Shown here: piece after piece, positions 7,883-16,841 of the stretch
How the letters are laid out: every line of letters begins with the position of its first letter
Numbering within the stretch: position 1 is the first letter of the stretch
DNA from: an uncultured Saprospiraceae bacterium
GTDB taxonomy: Bacteria; Bacteroidota; Bacteroidia; Chitinophagales; Saprospiraceae
Direction of reading: 5' to 3'
DNA length: 64,000 bases
NCBI GenBank assembly: GCA_937981555.1
Contig: CALJOK010000049.1
Coordinates: 95,432 to 159,431, forward strand
Notes under the pieces: model-generated
Told to the model about the DNA's origin: nothing
What the model saw: the letters and a program-made list of their open reading frames with translations, nothing else
Databases searched by the model: none
Made by a program: the position numbers and the translations under genes

Positions 7883-9142
7883 ATGATTTTAAAAATGAAA
7901 ATCCCAATGCTTTTTCTTTTCCTTCTTGCTTTGACTGCGACAAAATGTGAAGAAGAAAATAAAGATTTAAAAACTGGTAATGAGTCAATTGAAGAAGTTA
8001 TAGAAGAACCCACGGTTGATTTGAGTGTTCAAGTAGGGGCAACTCAAATGGACGAATATCTTTCAATATTGAAAGGTAAAAATGTCGCTTTACTTGTCAA
8101 TCAAACTTCAACTATTGGGAAAACACATCTTGTAGATACATTGTTACAAAAAGGAATTTCTATCAAAAAGATATTTGCTCCTGAGCATGGTTTTCGTGGT
8201 CAAGCTGATGCAGGTGAAAAAGTAAAAGATGGAAAAGATGCAAAAACTGGTATCCCTTTAATTTCTCTTTATGGAAAAAATAAAAAGCCAAGTGTCGAGC
8301 ATTTGAAGGGAATCGATATGGTTGTTTTTGATATTCAGGATGTGGGTGCTCGATTTTATACTTACATTTCTTCAATGAGTTATGTAATGGAAGCATGTGC
8401 AGAAAACAATATTGATTTTATGGTTTTGGATCGTCCAAATCCAAATGGACATTTTGTTGATGGCCCAGTTTTGGAAAAAGAATATCAATCTTTTGTGGGA
8501 CTACATCAAGTTCCTGTGGTACATGGCATGACGGTGGGAGAGTATGCTCAAATGGTCAATAATGAAGGTTGGCTAAAGGGCGGAGTGAAATGTAATTTGA
8601 TTGTTATAAAATGTGACAACTATGATCATAAAACATTTTATGAGTTACCGATCAAGCCTTCTCCTAACTTACCCAATAATCGTTCGATCTATTTATATCC
8701 TTCACTTTGTTTTTTTGAAGGAACAACGGCGAGTGCAGGTCGAGGAACAAATAAGCAATTTCAAATTTATGGACATCCAGATTTTAAACAAGGAGATTTT
8801 ACTTTTACGCCTAAGCCAATGCCTGGTGCGAAGTATCCAAAATTTGAAGGGAAGGAATGTAATGGTTATGATTTAACAAAATTAGATTTGGAAGAATTTC
8901 AAGAAATGGGCAGGTTGAATTTAAGATACTTGATGCACTTTTATAAAAATTTTGAAAACAAAAAGGACTTCTTTTTGGAAAATAAATTTTTTGATAAATT
9001 AGCTGGGAACGCCACTTTACGATGGCAAATTATTAATGGAAAAAGTGAGGAAGAAATTAGGAAAAGCTGGCAAAAAGATTTGAATGATTTTAAGAAAATT
9101 AGAGTGAAATATTTATTGTATGATGATTTTATAAAAGGATAA
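7883..9142 (+). CDS. namZ: exo-beta-N-acetylmuramidase NamZ (GH171, former DUF1343)
   Basis: A 419-aa exported protein. The N-terminal signal ends near a lipobox-like TATKC (Cys23), so it is probably a lipoprotein; the start could also be the in-frame ATG at 7895. The body is the DUF1343 family, shown for NamZ to release N-acetylmuramic acid from the non-reducing end of peptidoglycan fragments. Family signatures visible: APEHGFRG near residue 93, VFDIQDVGARFYTY near 150, and DRPNPNG near 184. The domain is complete. It would act in cell-wall turnover and recycling; Mpl, encoded elsewhere in the window, serves the same theme. Confidence 0.9.
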   Translation: MILKMKIPMLFLFLLALTATKCEEENKDLKTGNESIEEVIEEPTVDLSVQVGATQMDEYLSILKGKNVALLVNQTSTIGKTHLVDTLLQKGISIKKIFAPEHGFRGQADAGEKVKDGKDAKTGIPLISLYGKNKKPSVEHLKGIDMVVFDIQDVGARFYTYISSMSYVMEACAENNIDFMVLDRPNPNGHFVDGPVLEKEYQSFVGLHQVPVVHGMTVGEYAQMVNNEGWLKGGVKCNLIVIKCDNYDHKTFYELPIKPSPNLPNNRSIYLYPSLCFFEGTTASAGRGTNKQFQIYGHPDFKQGDFTFTPKPMPGAKYPKFEGKECNGYDLTKLDLEEFQEMGRLNLRYLMHFYKNFENKKDFFLENKFFDKLAGNATLRWQIINGKSEEEIRKSWQKDLNDFKKIRVKYLLYDDFIKG

Positions 9143-9155
9143 ATCTTATCCTCTT

Positions 9156-9184
9156 CCGTGACACGATTTTAAATCGTGTCACGG
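9156..9184. repeat. 29-nt perfect palindrome
   Basis: Arms CCGTGACACGATTT and its complement around a single central base, between the convergent namZ and the following lipoprotein gene. It may act as a terminator hairpin, but has no clear T-run, and resembles the REP-like palindromes at 7691-7862 in style rather than in sequence. Confidence 0.65.
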
Positions 9185-9193
9185 GGAGAAATG

Positions 9194-10378
9194 TTATATT
9201 ACTACTTCATACTCAGAAAACGACTTTCGCCAATCTTCAATCGTCTGTGGAATTGCCTCTTTCCTTTTCTGATCATTCGTAAAATATTTCACTTGAAATT
9301 GATCAGTCAGTTCATCATAAAGAATTACAGCAGCCCAAAATAATCCCTTTCCATTCTTCATAATAATCGCTTCATTCGTAGAAGCTAATCCAATTACATT
9401 TCCAGCAAAGGCAGTTGCTTCAAAGTCATCCTTTTCACTTTTTGGAAAATTAATAATGTCTTGCATATTGAATGCGAAATCTTCATATCTATCTCCAACA
9501 AGTTGTATAAAAAGAGTTCTTTGTTCTTTAGTTTTAAAAATACTATTCTCTTTTCCATAAGCTAGTTCTGCTTCTTTTGGAGAATAATAATTTTCATATT
9601 TTCCATTCGCATGAGCTCGCATTCCAAAACCACAAGCCCAGTTGCTTGATTTTTGATCAATCAAAACTAAACTATCTTTCTTTTGAAAAACTAAAAAACA
9701 AGTTTCAATATCATCAAAAATAGTGTTTTTAAAAGTAGCGATTCCTCCGTTCAAATTAGCGGTGCCTTCCAAAAGTCCACTATGGCCACCATTAAAAACC
9801 TCTAAACCAAAATCAATTGTTTTGTCTGTTTTATTTCCTAAAATTAACATGCCAGGACTCTGCGCTTCATTGCGATACCAAGCACCTGTCCAACCTGTTT
9901 GATCTTCTATTGGAGTTTCTGTCAATGTATAATTCATTGATCTAGAGCTGTCTGCGTTACTCCAGTTTCCTTTGATGGTCGAGAGTTCTGATAGGCTTCC
10001 AGTAAATTTTCCAGTAAAATCATCTCCTGCGAATTCATCAATAATGAATGTTTCATCTAAATTTAATTCACCAGATAATTCAATTCTTTGAGGTTTCTTA
10101 TTTTCTTTTTTATCCGTTTTGATTTGATCGGTATAAAAATAATAACCACCTAAATTACCATTGGACCAATTAATTAAAACTAATTCGATTGGAAATTTAT
10201 CACCAATAGTGCCTGTATATTTTTTAATAAAGGCATCAGTTGGAGCGATAGGAATATTTTCATTGGTTGGTTCTTGGGGAGAATTGTATGGGGGAATAGG
10301 TTCTTTTGGTTTTTCATTTTTACAAAAAGAAAAAACGAAAATCATCAAAAAGAAAAATCCAAATTTTCTCATGGACAT
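9194..10378 (-). CDS. lipoprotein of unknown function
   Basis: A 394-aa protein starting at one of two in-frame ATGs (10378 or 10372). The signal peptide ends in VFSFC, a plausible lipobox, followed by a Pro/Asn-rich linker (about residues 20-50). The remainder is rich in Gly, Asp and aromatic residues and looks beta-rich; two similar halves contain phrases such as GNLGGYYFY and sGLLEGTANLNGG, which suggests a repeated calycin-like beta fold, but this is inference. No catalytic motif is recognised. Confidence 0.75.
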   Translation of the reverse strand: MSMRKFGFFFLMIFVFSFCKNEKPKEPIPPYNSPQEPTNENIPIAPTDAFIKKYTGTIGDKFPIELVLINWSNGNLGGYYFYTDQIKTDKKENKKPQRIELSGELNLDETFIIDEFAGDDFTGKFTGSLSELSTIKGNWSNADSSRSMNYTLTETPIEDQTGWTGAWYRNEAQSPGMLILGNKTDKTIDFGLEVFNGGHSGLLEGTANLNGGIATFKNTIFDDIETCFLVFQKKDSLVLIDQKSSNWACGFGMRAHANGKYENYYSPKEAELAYGKENSIFKTKEQRTLFIQLVGDRYEDFAFNMQDIINFPKSEKDDFEATAFAGNVIGLASTNEAIIMKNGKGLFWAAVILYDELTDQFQVKYFTNDQKRKEAIPQTIEDWRKSFSEYEVVI

Positions 10379-10583
10379 GTTATTTTATGTTATTTATTTC
10401 AGTTTTTGCGAAAGATAATTTAAAAAACGGAAATTAAGGAATGCAAATCAGATATTGAAAAGATGAAAATGTGGTGGTTTATTAAGAATTGCTAAAAAAG
10501 AAATCTCCGTAAACGTATTGTTGTATAAATGAAACAGCGGAGTCAGTTTATGTAGAAATGGTGATGGTGCAGCGATAAAAAGT

Positions 10584-10616
10584 AGAACTTCCAGAACTTA
10601 AAGTCCTGGAAGTTCT
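10584..10616. terminator. palindromic hairpin downstream of the Asp-box gene
   Basis: Arms 10584-10594 and 10606-10616 are perfectly complementary over 11 bp, and the centre is nearly palindromic. It lies just beyond the stop of the large minus-strand gene and may terminate it. The sequence type (AGAACTTCCAG and its complement) recalls dispersed intergenic palindromes in Bacteroidota. Confidence 0.6.
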
Positions 10617-10624
10617 TTAAATGA

Positions 10625-13525
10625 TTATCGTTTAAAAATTTCAAATTCTGTCTTCTCCGTTTTTCCATCTTTGGAAACTTCCAAAGTATAACTTCCAGGT
10701 CGGAGATAAGTTTTCTTAGTGTCGGTCTTTTTAAACTTGATGGATTTTTCTTTTTTATCCTTCTTGTTTCTGTTTAGAAATTTCTCGTAGCTGCTTTTTT
10801 TCGAATCATCAATAGCTAGATTATAGTTAGCATAATTGATTCCTTGATTCGCTTCATGAGAAAATGATTTTAAAGTTTCTCCATCTTTAGTTTTTATAAC
10901 AATGTTTGCACGTCCTTTTGTTTTTGTGAAAAAAGGAATACTAATTTCAGGTTCGTTAGCATCTCGCCAAGGGCTGAATTTACTTCCCCAACGACTTGAA
11001 TAACTCTTTTTCTTAATGTCAAAAACATGGAGTGATTTCGCCAAAAGTTCATTATCCAATTTTTGAAGATGTTGTACATTTGTTTTGTAAAAAGAACGAC
11101 CATGGGTAGCTACGACTAAATCATTTGCTGTTGGATGAACAACCACATCATGAACAGAGACGGCAGGAAGATCTTGATTCATCATCATAAATTTTTCTCC
11201 TTGATTAAAGGAAACATACAATCCATGATCTGTTCCAACATAAATAATGTTTTGGTTTTTCGGATCTTCTTTGATGACATTTACAGGTTCTTTTGGTAAA
11301 TCTAAACCAAGTCGTTTCCAAGTTTTTCCATAGTCAGTAGACTGATAAATATGTGATTCGAAATTATCCCAACGATAGCCATTCATGGAAATGTAAACAG
11401 TTGCTTCATCATATTGTGATGCTTGAATTCTAGTGATCCAAAGATTTTTTGGAAGTCCTTGTATTTTGTCCCAAGAGTTTCCTCCGTCTTTGGACAGGTG
11501 AACTAAACCATCATCGCTACCAGTATAAATCAATCCAAATCGAAGTGGTGATTCATGTATAGCAGTCAAAGTTCCGTAAGCGACATCACCTTTCTTTCCA
11601 CCTTTAGTCAAGTCTTCAGAGATGGCTTTAAAATCATTTCCTTGATTAAAACTTCGGAATAATTTATTAGAACCCATGTACAAAATATCTTGGTTGTGAA
11701 TCGACAAATGAATCGGTGATTGCCAATTCCAACGAAGTGGTCTTTCGCCCAATTCATGTTTTGGAGTAATGTATTTTCTTTGACCAGTTTTTTGATTGAT
11801 ACGAAAATAATTTCCATATTGGTAGCCCGTGTACACCGTGTTATTATCTCTGAGGTCAATAGCTACTTGCATTCCATCTCCACCCATAATTGACTTATAG
11901 TGGTACTGTCCTGAGTTGTTCCAACCTTTACTTTTTACATCATACCCTTCGCTGGAACCGACCCAAACACCATTGTCTTGAAGGCCTCCGTATATATTAT
12001 AAGGTTCAGCATTGTCGAGTGCGAGATAATAAAATTGGCCAAGGGCAGGGGAGTTACACTTAATCCATTCCTCACCATCATCATAAGAAATATTGATTCC
12101 TCCATCGTTTCCTAAAATAATGTGGCCATCTCGATTTGGATTGATCCAAAGGGCATGATGATCTACGTGAACGTTATCATCACCAATTAATTTAAATGTT
12201 TTTCCACCATCGTCTGATCTGATGATTCGAAAACCAATGATGTAAATTTTGCCAGGATCGTTAGGGGAGACTCGAATATTTCCAAAATAATAACCGTAAG
12301 AATTATAGACTTGGTCGAGAAAACCTTCGTGTGTTTTTTCCCATTTGGTTTTTCCATTAGTCAACTTATAAACTTCAGCACCAACAACAGGTGTGTCAAA
12401 TAACAATGTATTTGCATCTTCTAAATATTCTACTAAAGCATTGGGGTTGATTTTTCCATTCTTCACCATTTTGTTAATTTTCTTGGCAGAATATTTTTTT
12501 GGAAAACGGTTGTTGGATAAAAAGTCTTTAACATCATCTTCTTTTAATTTTAAGAAATCATCTTTTGACATATTCCTTAAATCATCTTTGGTGATACCTT
12601 CGTCTTCATCTTTTTCTTCTTCTGGACGTCTGTCATAATTATCCACCAAGGCATATAGAACATCATTGCCAGCTTGTTCATATAGTGCCAAACCTATTCT
12701 TCCTGCACCAAGTCCTTGTGGGAAATTCGTTTTTGCAGAGGAAATATTATTCCATTTTTTTCCTCCATCAGTACTTTTATAAACACTTGATCCTTCTCCT
12801 GATTCTACAAAATCCCAAGCTCTTCGTTGTCGATGCCAAGTGGCTGCATAAATGATATTTGGATTTTTTTGACTAACAACCAAATCAACACCACCAGAAT
12901 TTTCATTAACAAAAAGTGTTTGTTCCCATGTATTTCCACCATCAGTAGTTTTGTAAATTCCACGCTCTTTGTTTGGGGAATAAAGATGTCCAAGAGCAGC
13001 AACCCAAGCTGTATTTTTATCTGTTGGGTGTAAAACGACTCTACCGATGTGATGTGATTCTGGCAAACCTTTGTGCTCCCAGGTTTTTCCATCGTCCGAA
13101 CTTTTATAAATTCCAACACCTGAATAACTTGAACGAGAACTGTTATTTTCACCCGTCCCCACCCAGATAATATTGTTTGTCCAATCGACAGCAATATCTC
13201 CAATCGTCATCACCGCCTCATGATCAAAAATGGGAAAAAAGGTAGTTCCATTGTTAATTGTTTTCCAAAGCCCCCCTGATGCATACGCCACATAAAAATG
13301 AGTTGGATCAGTTGGAGATACATCCACGTCAACTACACGCCCACTAAAAACTGTTGGCCCAACTGACTCAAATGGAATATTAGCAATCATGGAGTTTTTC
13401 AACAAAGTTTTTCTTTTTTCAAAATCAGCTAACCGATCCTCTCCAGAAGTCGGAGGATAAGGGTTTTGAGAAAAAAGAAAAGTAGAAATAAAAACTAAAG
13501 GAAGTAGTAGAAATAACTTTCTCAT
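10625..13525 (-). CDS. secreted sortilin/VPS10-like Asp-box beta-propeller protein
   Basis: A 966-aa exported protein. The start is placed at the ATG ending at 13525, where a standard signal peptide begins (cleavage near FLFSQ); an upstream in-frame ATG would add 19 non-signal residues. At least eight Asp-box motifs of the S-x-D-x-G-x-T-W type occur (for example SDDGKTWEHKG and STDYGKTWKRLG), typical of sialidase-like and sortilin propellers. Such proteins are usually annotated as glycosyl hydrolases, but no sialidase arginine triad is recognisable, so enzyme activity is unproven. A Lys/Asp-rich insertion interrupts the propeller at about residues 305-365. No T9SS C-terminal domain is evident. 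Confidence 0.88.
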   Translation of the reverse strand: MRKLFLLLPLVFISTFLFSQNPYPPTSGEDRLADFEKRKTLLKNSMIANIPFESVGPTVFSGRVVDVDVSPTDPTHFYVAYASGGLWKTINNGTTFFPIFDHEAVMTIGDIAVDWTNNIIWVGTGENNSSRSSYSGVGIYKSSDDGKTWEHKGLPESHHIGRVVLHPTDKNTAWVAALGHLYSPNKERGIYKTTDGGNTWEQTLFVNENSGGVDLVVSQKNPNIIYAATWHRQRRAWDFVESGEGSSVYKSTDGGKKWNNISSAKTNFPQGLGAGRIGLALYEQAGNDVLYALVDNYDRRPEEEKDEDEGITKDDLRNMSKDDFLKLKEDDVKDFLSNNRFPKKYSAKKINKMVKNGKINPNALVEYLEDANTLLFDTPVVGAEVYKLTNGKTKWEKTHEGFLDQVYNSYGYYFGNIRVSPNDPGKIYIIGFRIIRSDDGGKTFKLIGDDNVHVDHHALWINPNRDGHIILGNDGGINISYDDGEEWIKCNSPALGQFYYLALDNAEPYNIYGGLQDNGVWVGSSEGYDVKSKGWNNSGQYHYKSIMGGDGMQVAIDLRDNNTVYTGYQYGNYFRINQKTGQRKYITPKHELGERPLRWNWQSPIHLSIHNQDILYMGSNKLFRSFNQGNDFKAISEDLTKGGKKGDVAYGTLTAIHESPLRFGLIYTGSDDGLVHLSKDGGNSWDKIQGLPKNLWITRIQASQYDEATVYISMNGYRWDNFESHIYQSTDYGKTWKRLGLDLPKEPVNVIKEDPKNQNIIYVGTDHGLYVSFNQGEKFMMMNQDLPAVSVHDVVVHPTANDLVVATHGRSFYKTNVQHLQKLDNELLAKSLHVFDIKKKSYSSRWGSKFSPWRDANEPEISIPFFTKTKGRANIVIKTKDGETLKSFSHEANQGINYANYNLAIDDSKKSSYEKFLNRNKKDKKEKSIKFKKTDTKKTYLRPGSYTLEVSKDGKTEKTEFEIFKR

Positions 13526-13640
13526 TTGAATTGGTTTTAATTGAATAATTTTACTCTTGTAAACATAAAAAAAGTCCAACAACTTTCGTCATCAGACCTT
13601 TAAATTTATCAACTAATCAATTTTTTTTAATGGATACTGC

Positions 13641-13713
13641 TTAACTGTGAATGGTTAATCCCATAAAGTTTCAAAACCATGGTATTAACCATTCATCATT
13701 CACAGTTAACTAT
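13641..13713. repeat. inverted copies of the TTAACCATTC repeat
   Basis: A 19-base arm at 13641-13659 is complementary to 13684-13709, which carries a 7-base internal duplication. The right arm matches the repeat at 21237-21268 and, in reverse, the one at 54889-54920, so this is a dispersed intergenic family. Confidence 0.65.
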
Positions 13714-13716
13714 TAC

Positions 13717-14223
13717 CTATGCTCTTTCTTTTGGCAATTTTTTGAAAATATCTCCACCTTCGACATCAAAGTCTAGTTGTTTCAAATCTTCAAAGTTTAA
13801 GTTTCCTTCCAGGCTCAAAAGAATAAAATCTCCATCTCCATGAATGATAACTAGAACATTGGTGATGTTTTTTCCTTCTTCTCGAATCATAAAATTGACA
13901 CGAGTTCCTTCATCTCGAATAGTCATCAAATCTTCAAAATTATTATTTCGAACATCTTTCATCAATTTTTTAACATCAGTTTTGGAGACGATATCTTTTT
14001 CATCAGCAAGCATAATTCTAAGCTTGGTTATTTTTTCTAAAATTTCTGTTCCCTCATCATCTGACATTTTGGAAGCCATACTAAGTACCCAGCCATTAAG
14101 TGAGATGTCAGAAATTTTTTCATTGTCTACATATTTGTCGTAGAATTTTTCAATTGATTCCTGCTGACTTGAAGCAAGAAAAGGGATGGCAAGTATTGCG
14201 ATTGCAATTAATATTTTTTTCAT
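13717..14223 (-). CDS. DUF4252 protein (third of three)
   Basis: A 168-aa exported protein with a signal peptide (residues 1-19, cleavage near ASSQ). The body fits DUF4252: a compact alpha/beta domain with the pattern i-kfy-kY followed by helix, l-il, RdeGtrvnfmIre and a conserved lLsLeGnLnfedL segment. The family is frequently encoded beside ECF sigma/anti-sigma pairs in Bacteroidota; its function is not known. It is the most distal of three paralogues behind the sigma factor at 16745. Confidence 0.85.
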   Translation of the reverse strand: MKKILIAIAILAIPFLASSQQESIEKFYDKYVDNEKISDISLNGWVLSMASKMSDDEGTEILEKITKLRIMLADEKDIVSKTDVKKLMKDVRNNNFEDLMTIRDEGTRVNFMIREEGKNITNVLVIIHGDGDFILLSLEGNLNFEDLKQLDFDVEGGDIFKKLPKERA

Positions 14224-14376
14224 GATGGTAGATTTGCTCCTGTAAAAACCCAGTCCCCTTAAGGAGAAAGTAGGCTTCAGTATTTTAAATTGTAAATAAA
14301 AAATACTTTCAGACAGAAGTGGTTTTTTAAAATTTTGTATGAATTTTATAATTCGTCCCCTTTAGAGAACAGGGGC

Positions 14377-14964
14377 TTATGCCCTAATAGGTTTATCTTT
14401 TTTCTCGGTAGGTGGAGGAGGAGCTTTTTCTTCCTCTTCTTTTTTCTTCAGTTTTTCTCGGATTTTTTCTAATTCCATTAAGTCGTTGATCAAGCGGTTT
14501 AGATCCTTTGTTTTGATTTTAGTTTTCATGCTCATCATTACAAAAGTGTCTTCAGCAGAGACCAGGATTAATAAATTTTTCAATTTATCATTTTTGCCTC
14601 GACCCATGATATGGAAAGTTTTTCCTTTTTCTTTGACAGAAATTAATTCCTCGTAGTTGCCTTTTTTTGCTCCTGCAACTAATTGATTATAATCTTCTCG
14701 TGAAATGGTATTATCATCCTCTTGCACTAAAAAACGCATCGTCTTAAATTTCTTTGCAAATTTCAAAAAGACTTTTGCTTCCTCATCATCAGTCATTTCA
14801 TTAGCTATACCTGTTCCAAACCAAATCAAAAAACCTGGTAATACAAAGTTGCGCGTACCCTCTTCCTTTTTATATTTATGATAAAAATTCTTGATACTAC
14901 GGTTTTGAGAATATGCTGAAATGGAAAATGAAAATAAGAATATGCAGAGCAGTAGGTTTTTCAT
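14377..14964 (-). CDS. DUF4252 protein (second of three), with proline-rich tail
   Basis: A 195-aa paralogue of the flanking genes. The start is placed at the ATG ending at 14964, which begins a typical signal peptide (MKNLLLCIFLFSF); the longer frame upstream adds 26 residues without signal character. The domain keeps the DUF4252 order, but the C-terminus carries an extra Lys/Glu and poly-Pro tail (EEEEKAPPPPTEKK). It differs more from the other two than they differ from each other. Confidence 0.82.
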   Translation of the reverse strand: MKNLLLCIFLFSFSISAYSQNRSIKNFYHKYKKEEGTRNFVLPGFLIWFGTGIANEMTDDEEAKVFLKFAKKFKTMRFLVQEDDNTISREDYNQLVAGAKKGNYEELISVKEKGKTFHIMGRGKNDKLKNLLILVSAEDTFVMMSMKTKIKTKDLNRLINDLMELEKIREKLKKKEEEEKAPPPPTEKKDKPIRA

Positions 14965-15059
14965 ATCAGGGTTTTTTAGTGATGGATTTTTTTGGAGAAA
15001 TGAGATTTTGGGTAATGAGTATTGGGGAAAACCAATACTCATTACTTGTTTCTCAAATC

Positions 15060-15614
15060 TTAGTTGGAACTTTTCTCAACATCTTTTTCGATTGATTTTC
15101 CAATCTTTTGCAGATGTTCGGCACCGCTCATTTCAATCTTGTCAGCCAATTGAGCAATTTTATTTAAGTCTAGTGTTCCTAAGAAACTAACTAAAACAAA
15201 TTCGTCTTCGCTTCCTACTAAAAGAAATAATTCTTCGATGATATTATTTTGTTCTTTGATCCAGAAATTAACATTGTCTCCTTTATCTCTAACCGTTAAC
15301 AAGACTTCGTATCCATCATCAGTATTGATTAATTTACGAGCTTGTTTATAATATCCTTTGGGATCAACATCAGTTACTAAAACTCGAAGTCCCTTAATGT
15401 CTTTGGCAACATCCATAATTACTTGTGCTTCCTCATCTTGCAATTCGTCAATATCAACTTTAGCAATCATATCAAACATTTTACCGCTAACGTAAACAAC
15501 CGTAAAGTTATCGTCGTCTAAATATTGGTCAAAGTATTTTGAAATCGCATCATTTTGTGCATGGACAGAAACTGCCAGAAGGAGGACAATTATGGTTGAG
15601 AATAAATATTTCAT
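15060..15614 (-). CDS. DUF4252 protein (first of three)
   Basis: A 184-aa exported protein with signal peptide (cleavage near VHAQ). DUF4252 features are clear: a fDqYLdddnF start, a MdvAkdIkGLRVLV strand-helix unit and a lVSflGtLDLnkIaqLadk closing segment. It lies nearest to the anti-sigma gene, 131 bases downstream, and is probably the first effector expressed from the ECF locus. Confidence 0.87.
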   Translation of the reverse strand: MKYLFSTIIVLLLAVSVHAQNDAISKYFDQYLDDDNFTVVYVSGKMFDMIAKVDIDELQDEEAQVIMDVAKDIKGLRVLVTDVDPKGYYKQARKLINTDDGYEVLLTVRDKGDNVNFWIKEQNNIIEELFLLVGSEDEFVLVSFLGTLDLNKIAQLADKIEMSGAEHLQKIGKSIEKDVEKSSN

Positions 15615-15745
15615 ATTTAATAAATTTTGAATCCCGTATTTATTGGGACAGGTTTTTAAAGTTAAAAAAAAATGGTCTTGTACAAATTGCTAGCAAAAAT
15701 GAATTTGTTCTGTCGGTTCGTATATCTTTAAGAGTATTGAGGTTT

Positions 15746-16246
15746 TTATTTAAGCGCTTTCTTCGTAACTAATTTCATTTCTGAAAATCCTTTCGTTGCT
15801 TTCTTTGATCCCTTTTTCATTTTTCCAGAAAGTAAAGCGAGTGCGGCTTTAGTAGCTTCGATTGCTTCTTGCTCATCTTCGATTTCGTATTTAGCCCATA
15901 CATCAGTTTTTTCTGGTTCTATATTTTGAAAAACAAAAACAGCTCCCATCAAAAGAATTCCAACTGCTGCAATAGTTCGGATTGAAGTCATCCAAGATAA
16001 CTTTCGAACTTTGGCCGAAACAACTTTTGGTTCATTCTCAATTTGTTCCAACAATCGTTTTTCAAAGTCATCACTTATCATCACATCTTGTTCTTCTTTG
16101 AAATATTGAAACAAAGATTTGAACTGCTCCAACTGCGGAGCGACATTGCCATGATTGAAATATTGTTGGAGTGTCTCTTCCTCTTGCAAAGAAGTTTCGC
16201 CTTCCCAATATTTTTCTAGCAGGTGATTTATATTTTTATAATCCAT
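15746..16246 (-). CDS. putative anti-sigma factor
   Basis: A 166-aa protein with a cytosolic N-terminal helical region (about residues 1-80, pattern i-LleKYweGetslqEEetLqqYF, typical of Bacteroidota anti-sigma zinc-finger-like regions lacking obvious Cys) and one membrane helix at about residues 88-107 (IRTIAAVGILLMGAVFVF). The C-terminus, basic and rich in Ala/Lys, would be periplasmic. It overlaps the preceding sigma gene by 11 bases, which implies translational coupling. The partner assignment follows from position and topology. Confidence 0.8.
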   Translation of the reverse strand: MDYKNINHLLEKYWEGETSLQEEETLQQYFNHGNVAPQLEQFKSLFQYFKEEQDVMISDDFEKRLLEQIENEPKVVSAKVRKLSWMTSIRTIAAVGILLMGAVFVFQNIEPEKTDVWAKYEIEDEQEAIEATKAALALLSGKMKKGSKKATKGFSEMKLVTKKALK

Positions 16247-16745
16247 AAGAATCGGAATTAATTAGTTGACTTTTAATAAATTTTCGTGCTCTAAAAAGAT
16301 AAACCTTTACTTGGTTCATCGGTATTTCTAATTGTGCCTCAATCTCTTTGTAACTCAATCCTTCAATGTCTCGCATGTGCATCACTTCTCGTTGCTTAGT
16401 CGGAAGAGTATCCATCATGTTTTTAATTCGTTGCATCGTGTCTTGAGTTTCAGCTACTTGATGAGGATTATTATGGTCGGATGAAATGTCAAATCCTTCT
16501 GGAATAATCCCTAGTTTATAATGTTTAGATCGAGTTTTATCGATGGATAAATTTTTTGTCATTCGGATGCACCATGCTTCGATGTTGTTGTACTCATGCA
16601 GTTTCTCTCGCTGCTTCCACAACTTTATCATCACTTCTTGGACGACATCTTCTGCCTCAGCACCATTGCCCACGATGCGGTAAGCAAAGCGGTATAACTT
16701 GTTTTTGTAAGGAAGAATTTCCGATGTAAATTGTTTTATATTCAT
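16236..16745 (-). CDS. ECF-family RNA polymerase sigma factor
   Basis: A 169-aa sigma-70 family factor with region 2 (YRFAYRIVGN-AEAEDVVQEV at about 18-40, then W-IRMTKNLSIDKTR) and region 4 (LPTKQREVMHMRDIEGLSYKEIE, about 115-140, helix-turn-helix). Regions 1 and 3 are missing, as expected for the ECF class. It overlaps the putative anti-sigma gene and leads the DUF4252 cluster. An ECF-type promoter lies just upstream, suggesting autoregulation. Confidence 0.95.
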   Translation of the reverse strand: MNIKQFTSEILPYKNKLYRFAYRIVGNGAEAEDVVQEVMIKLWKQREKLHEYNNIEAWCIRMTKNLSIDKTRSKHYKLGIIPEGFDISSDHNNPHQVAETQDTMQRIKNMMDTLPTKQREVMHMRDIEGLSYKEIEAQLEIPMNQVKVYLFRARKFIKSQLINSDSYGL

Positions 16746-16756
16746 AATACAACAAG

Positions 16757-16784
16757 AAGACGATCCGACTTTTTATTTGTTACA
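16757..16784 (-). promoter_or_regulatory. ECF-type autoregulatory promoter
   Basis: On the minus strand a TGTAAC element (complement of 16779-16784) is followed after 16 bases by CGTCTT (complement of 16757-16762), 11 bases before the sigma-factor start codon. A -35 core with AAC and a -10 core with CGTC at 16-17 spacing is the usual layout of autoregulated ECF promoters. Confidence 0.65.
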
Positions 16785-16841
16785 GCCGTTTTTTATTTTT
16801 TTATAAAAATAATCAAAAAGAGTGGGGAAGTGTTGATTTTA

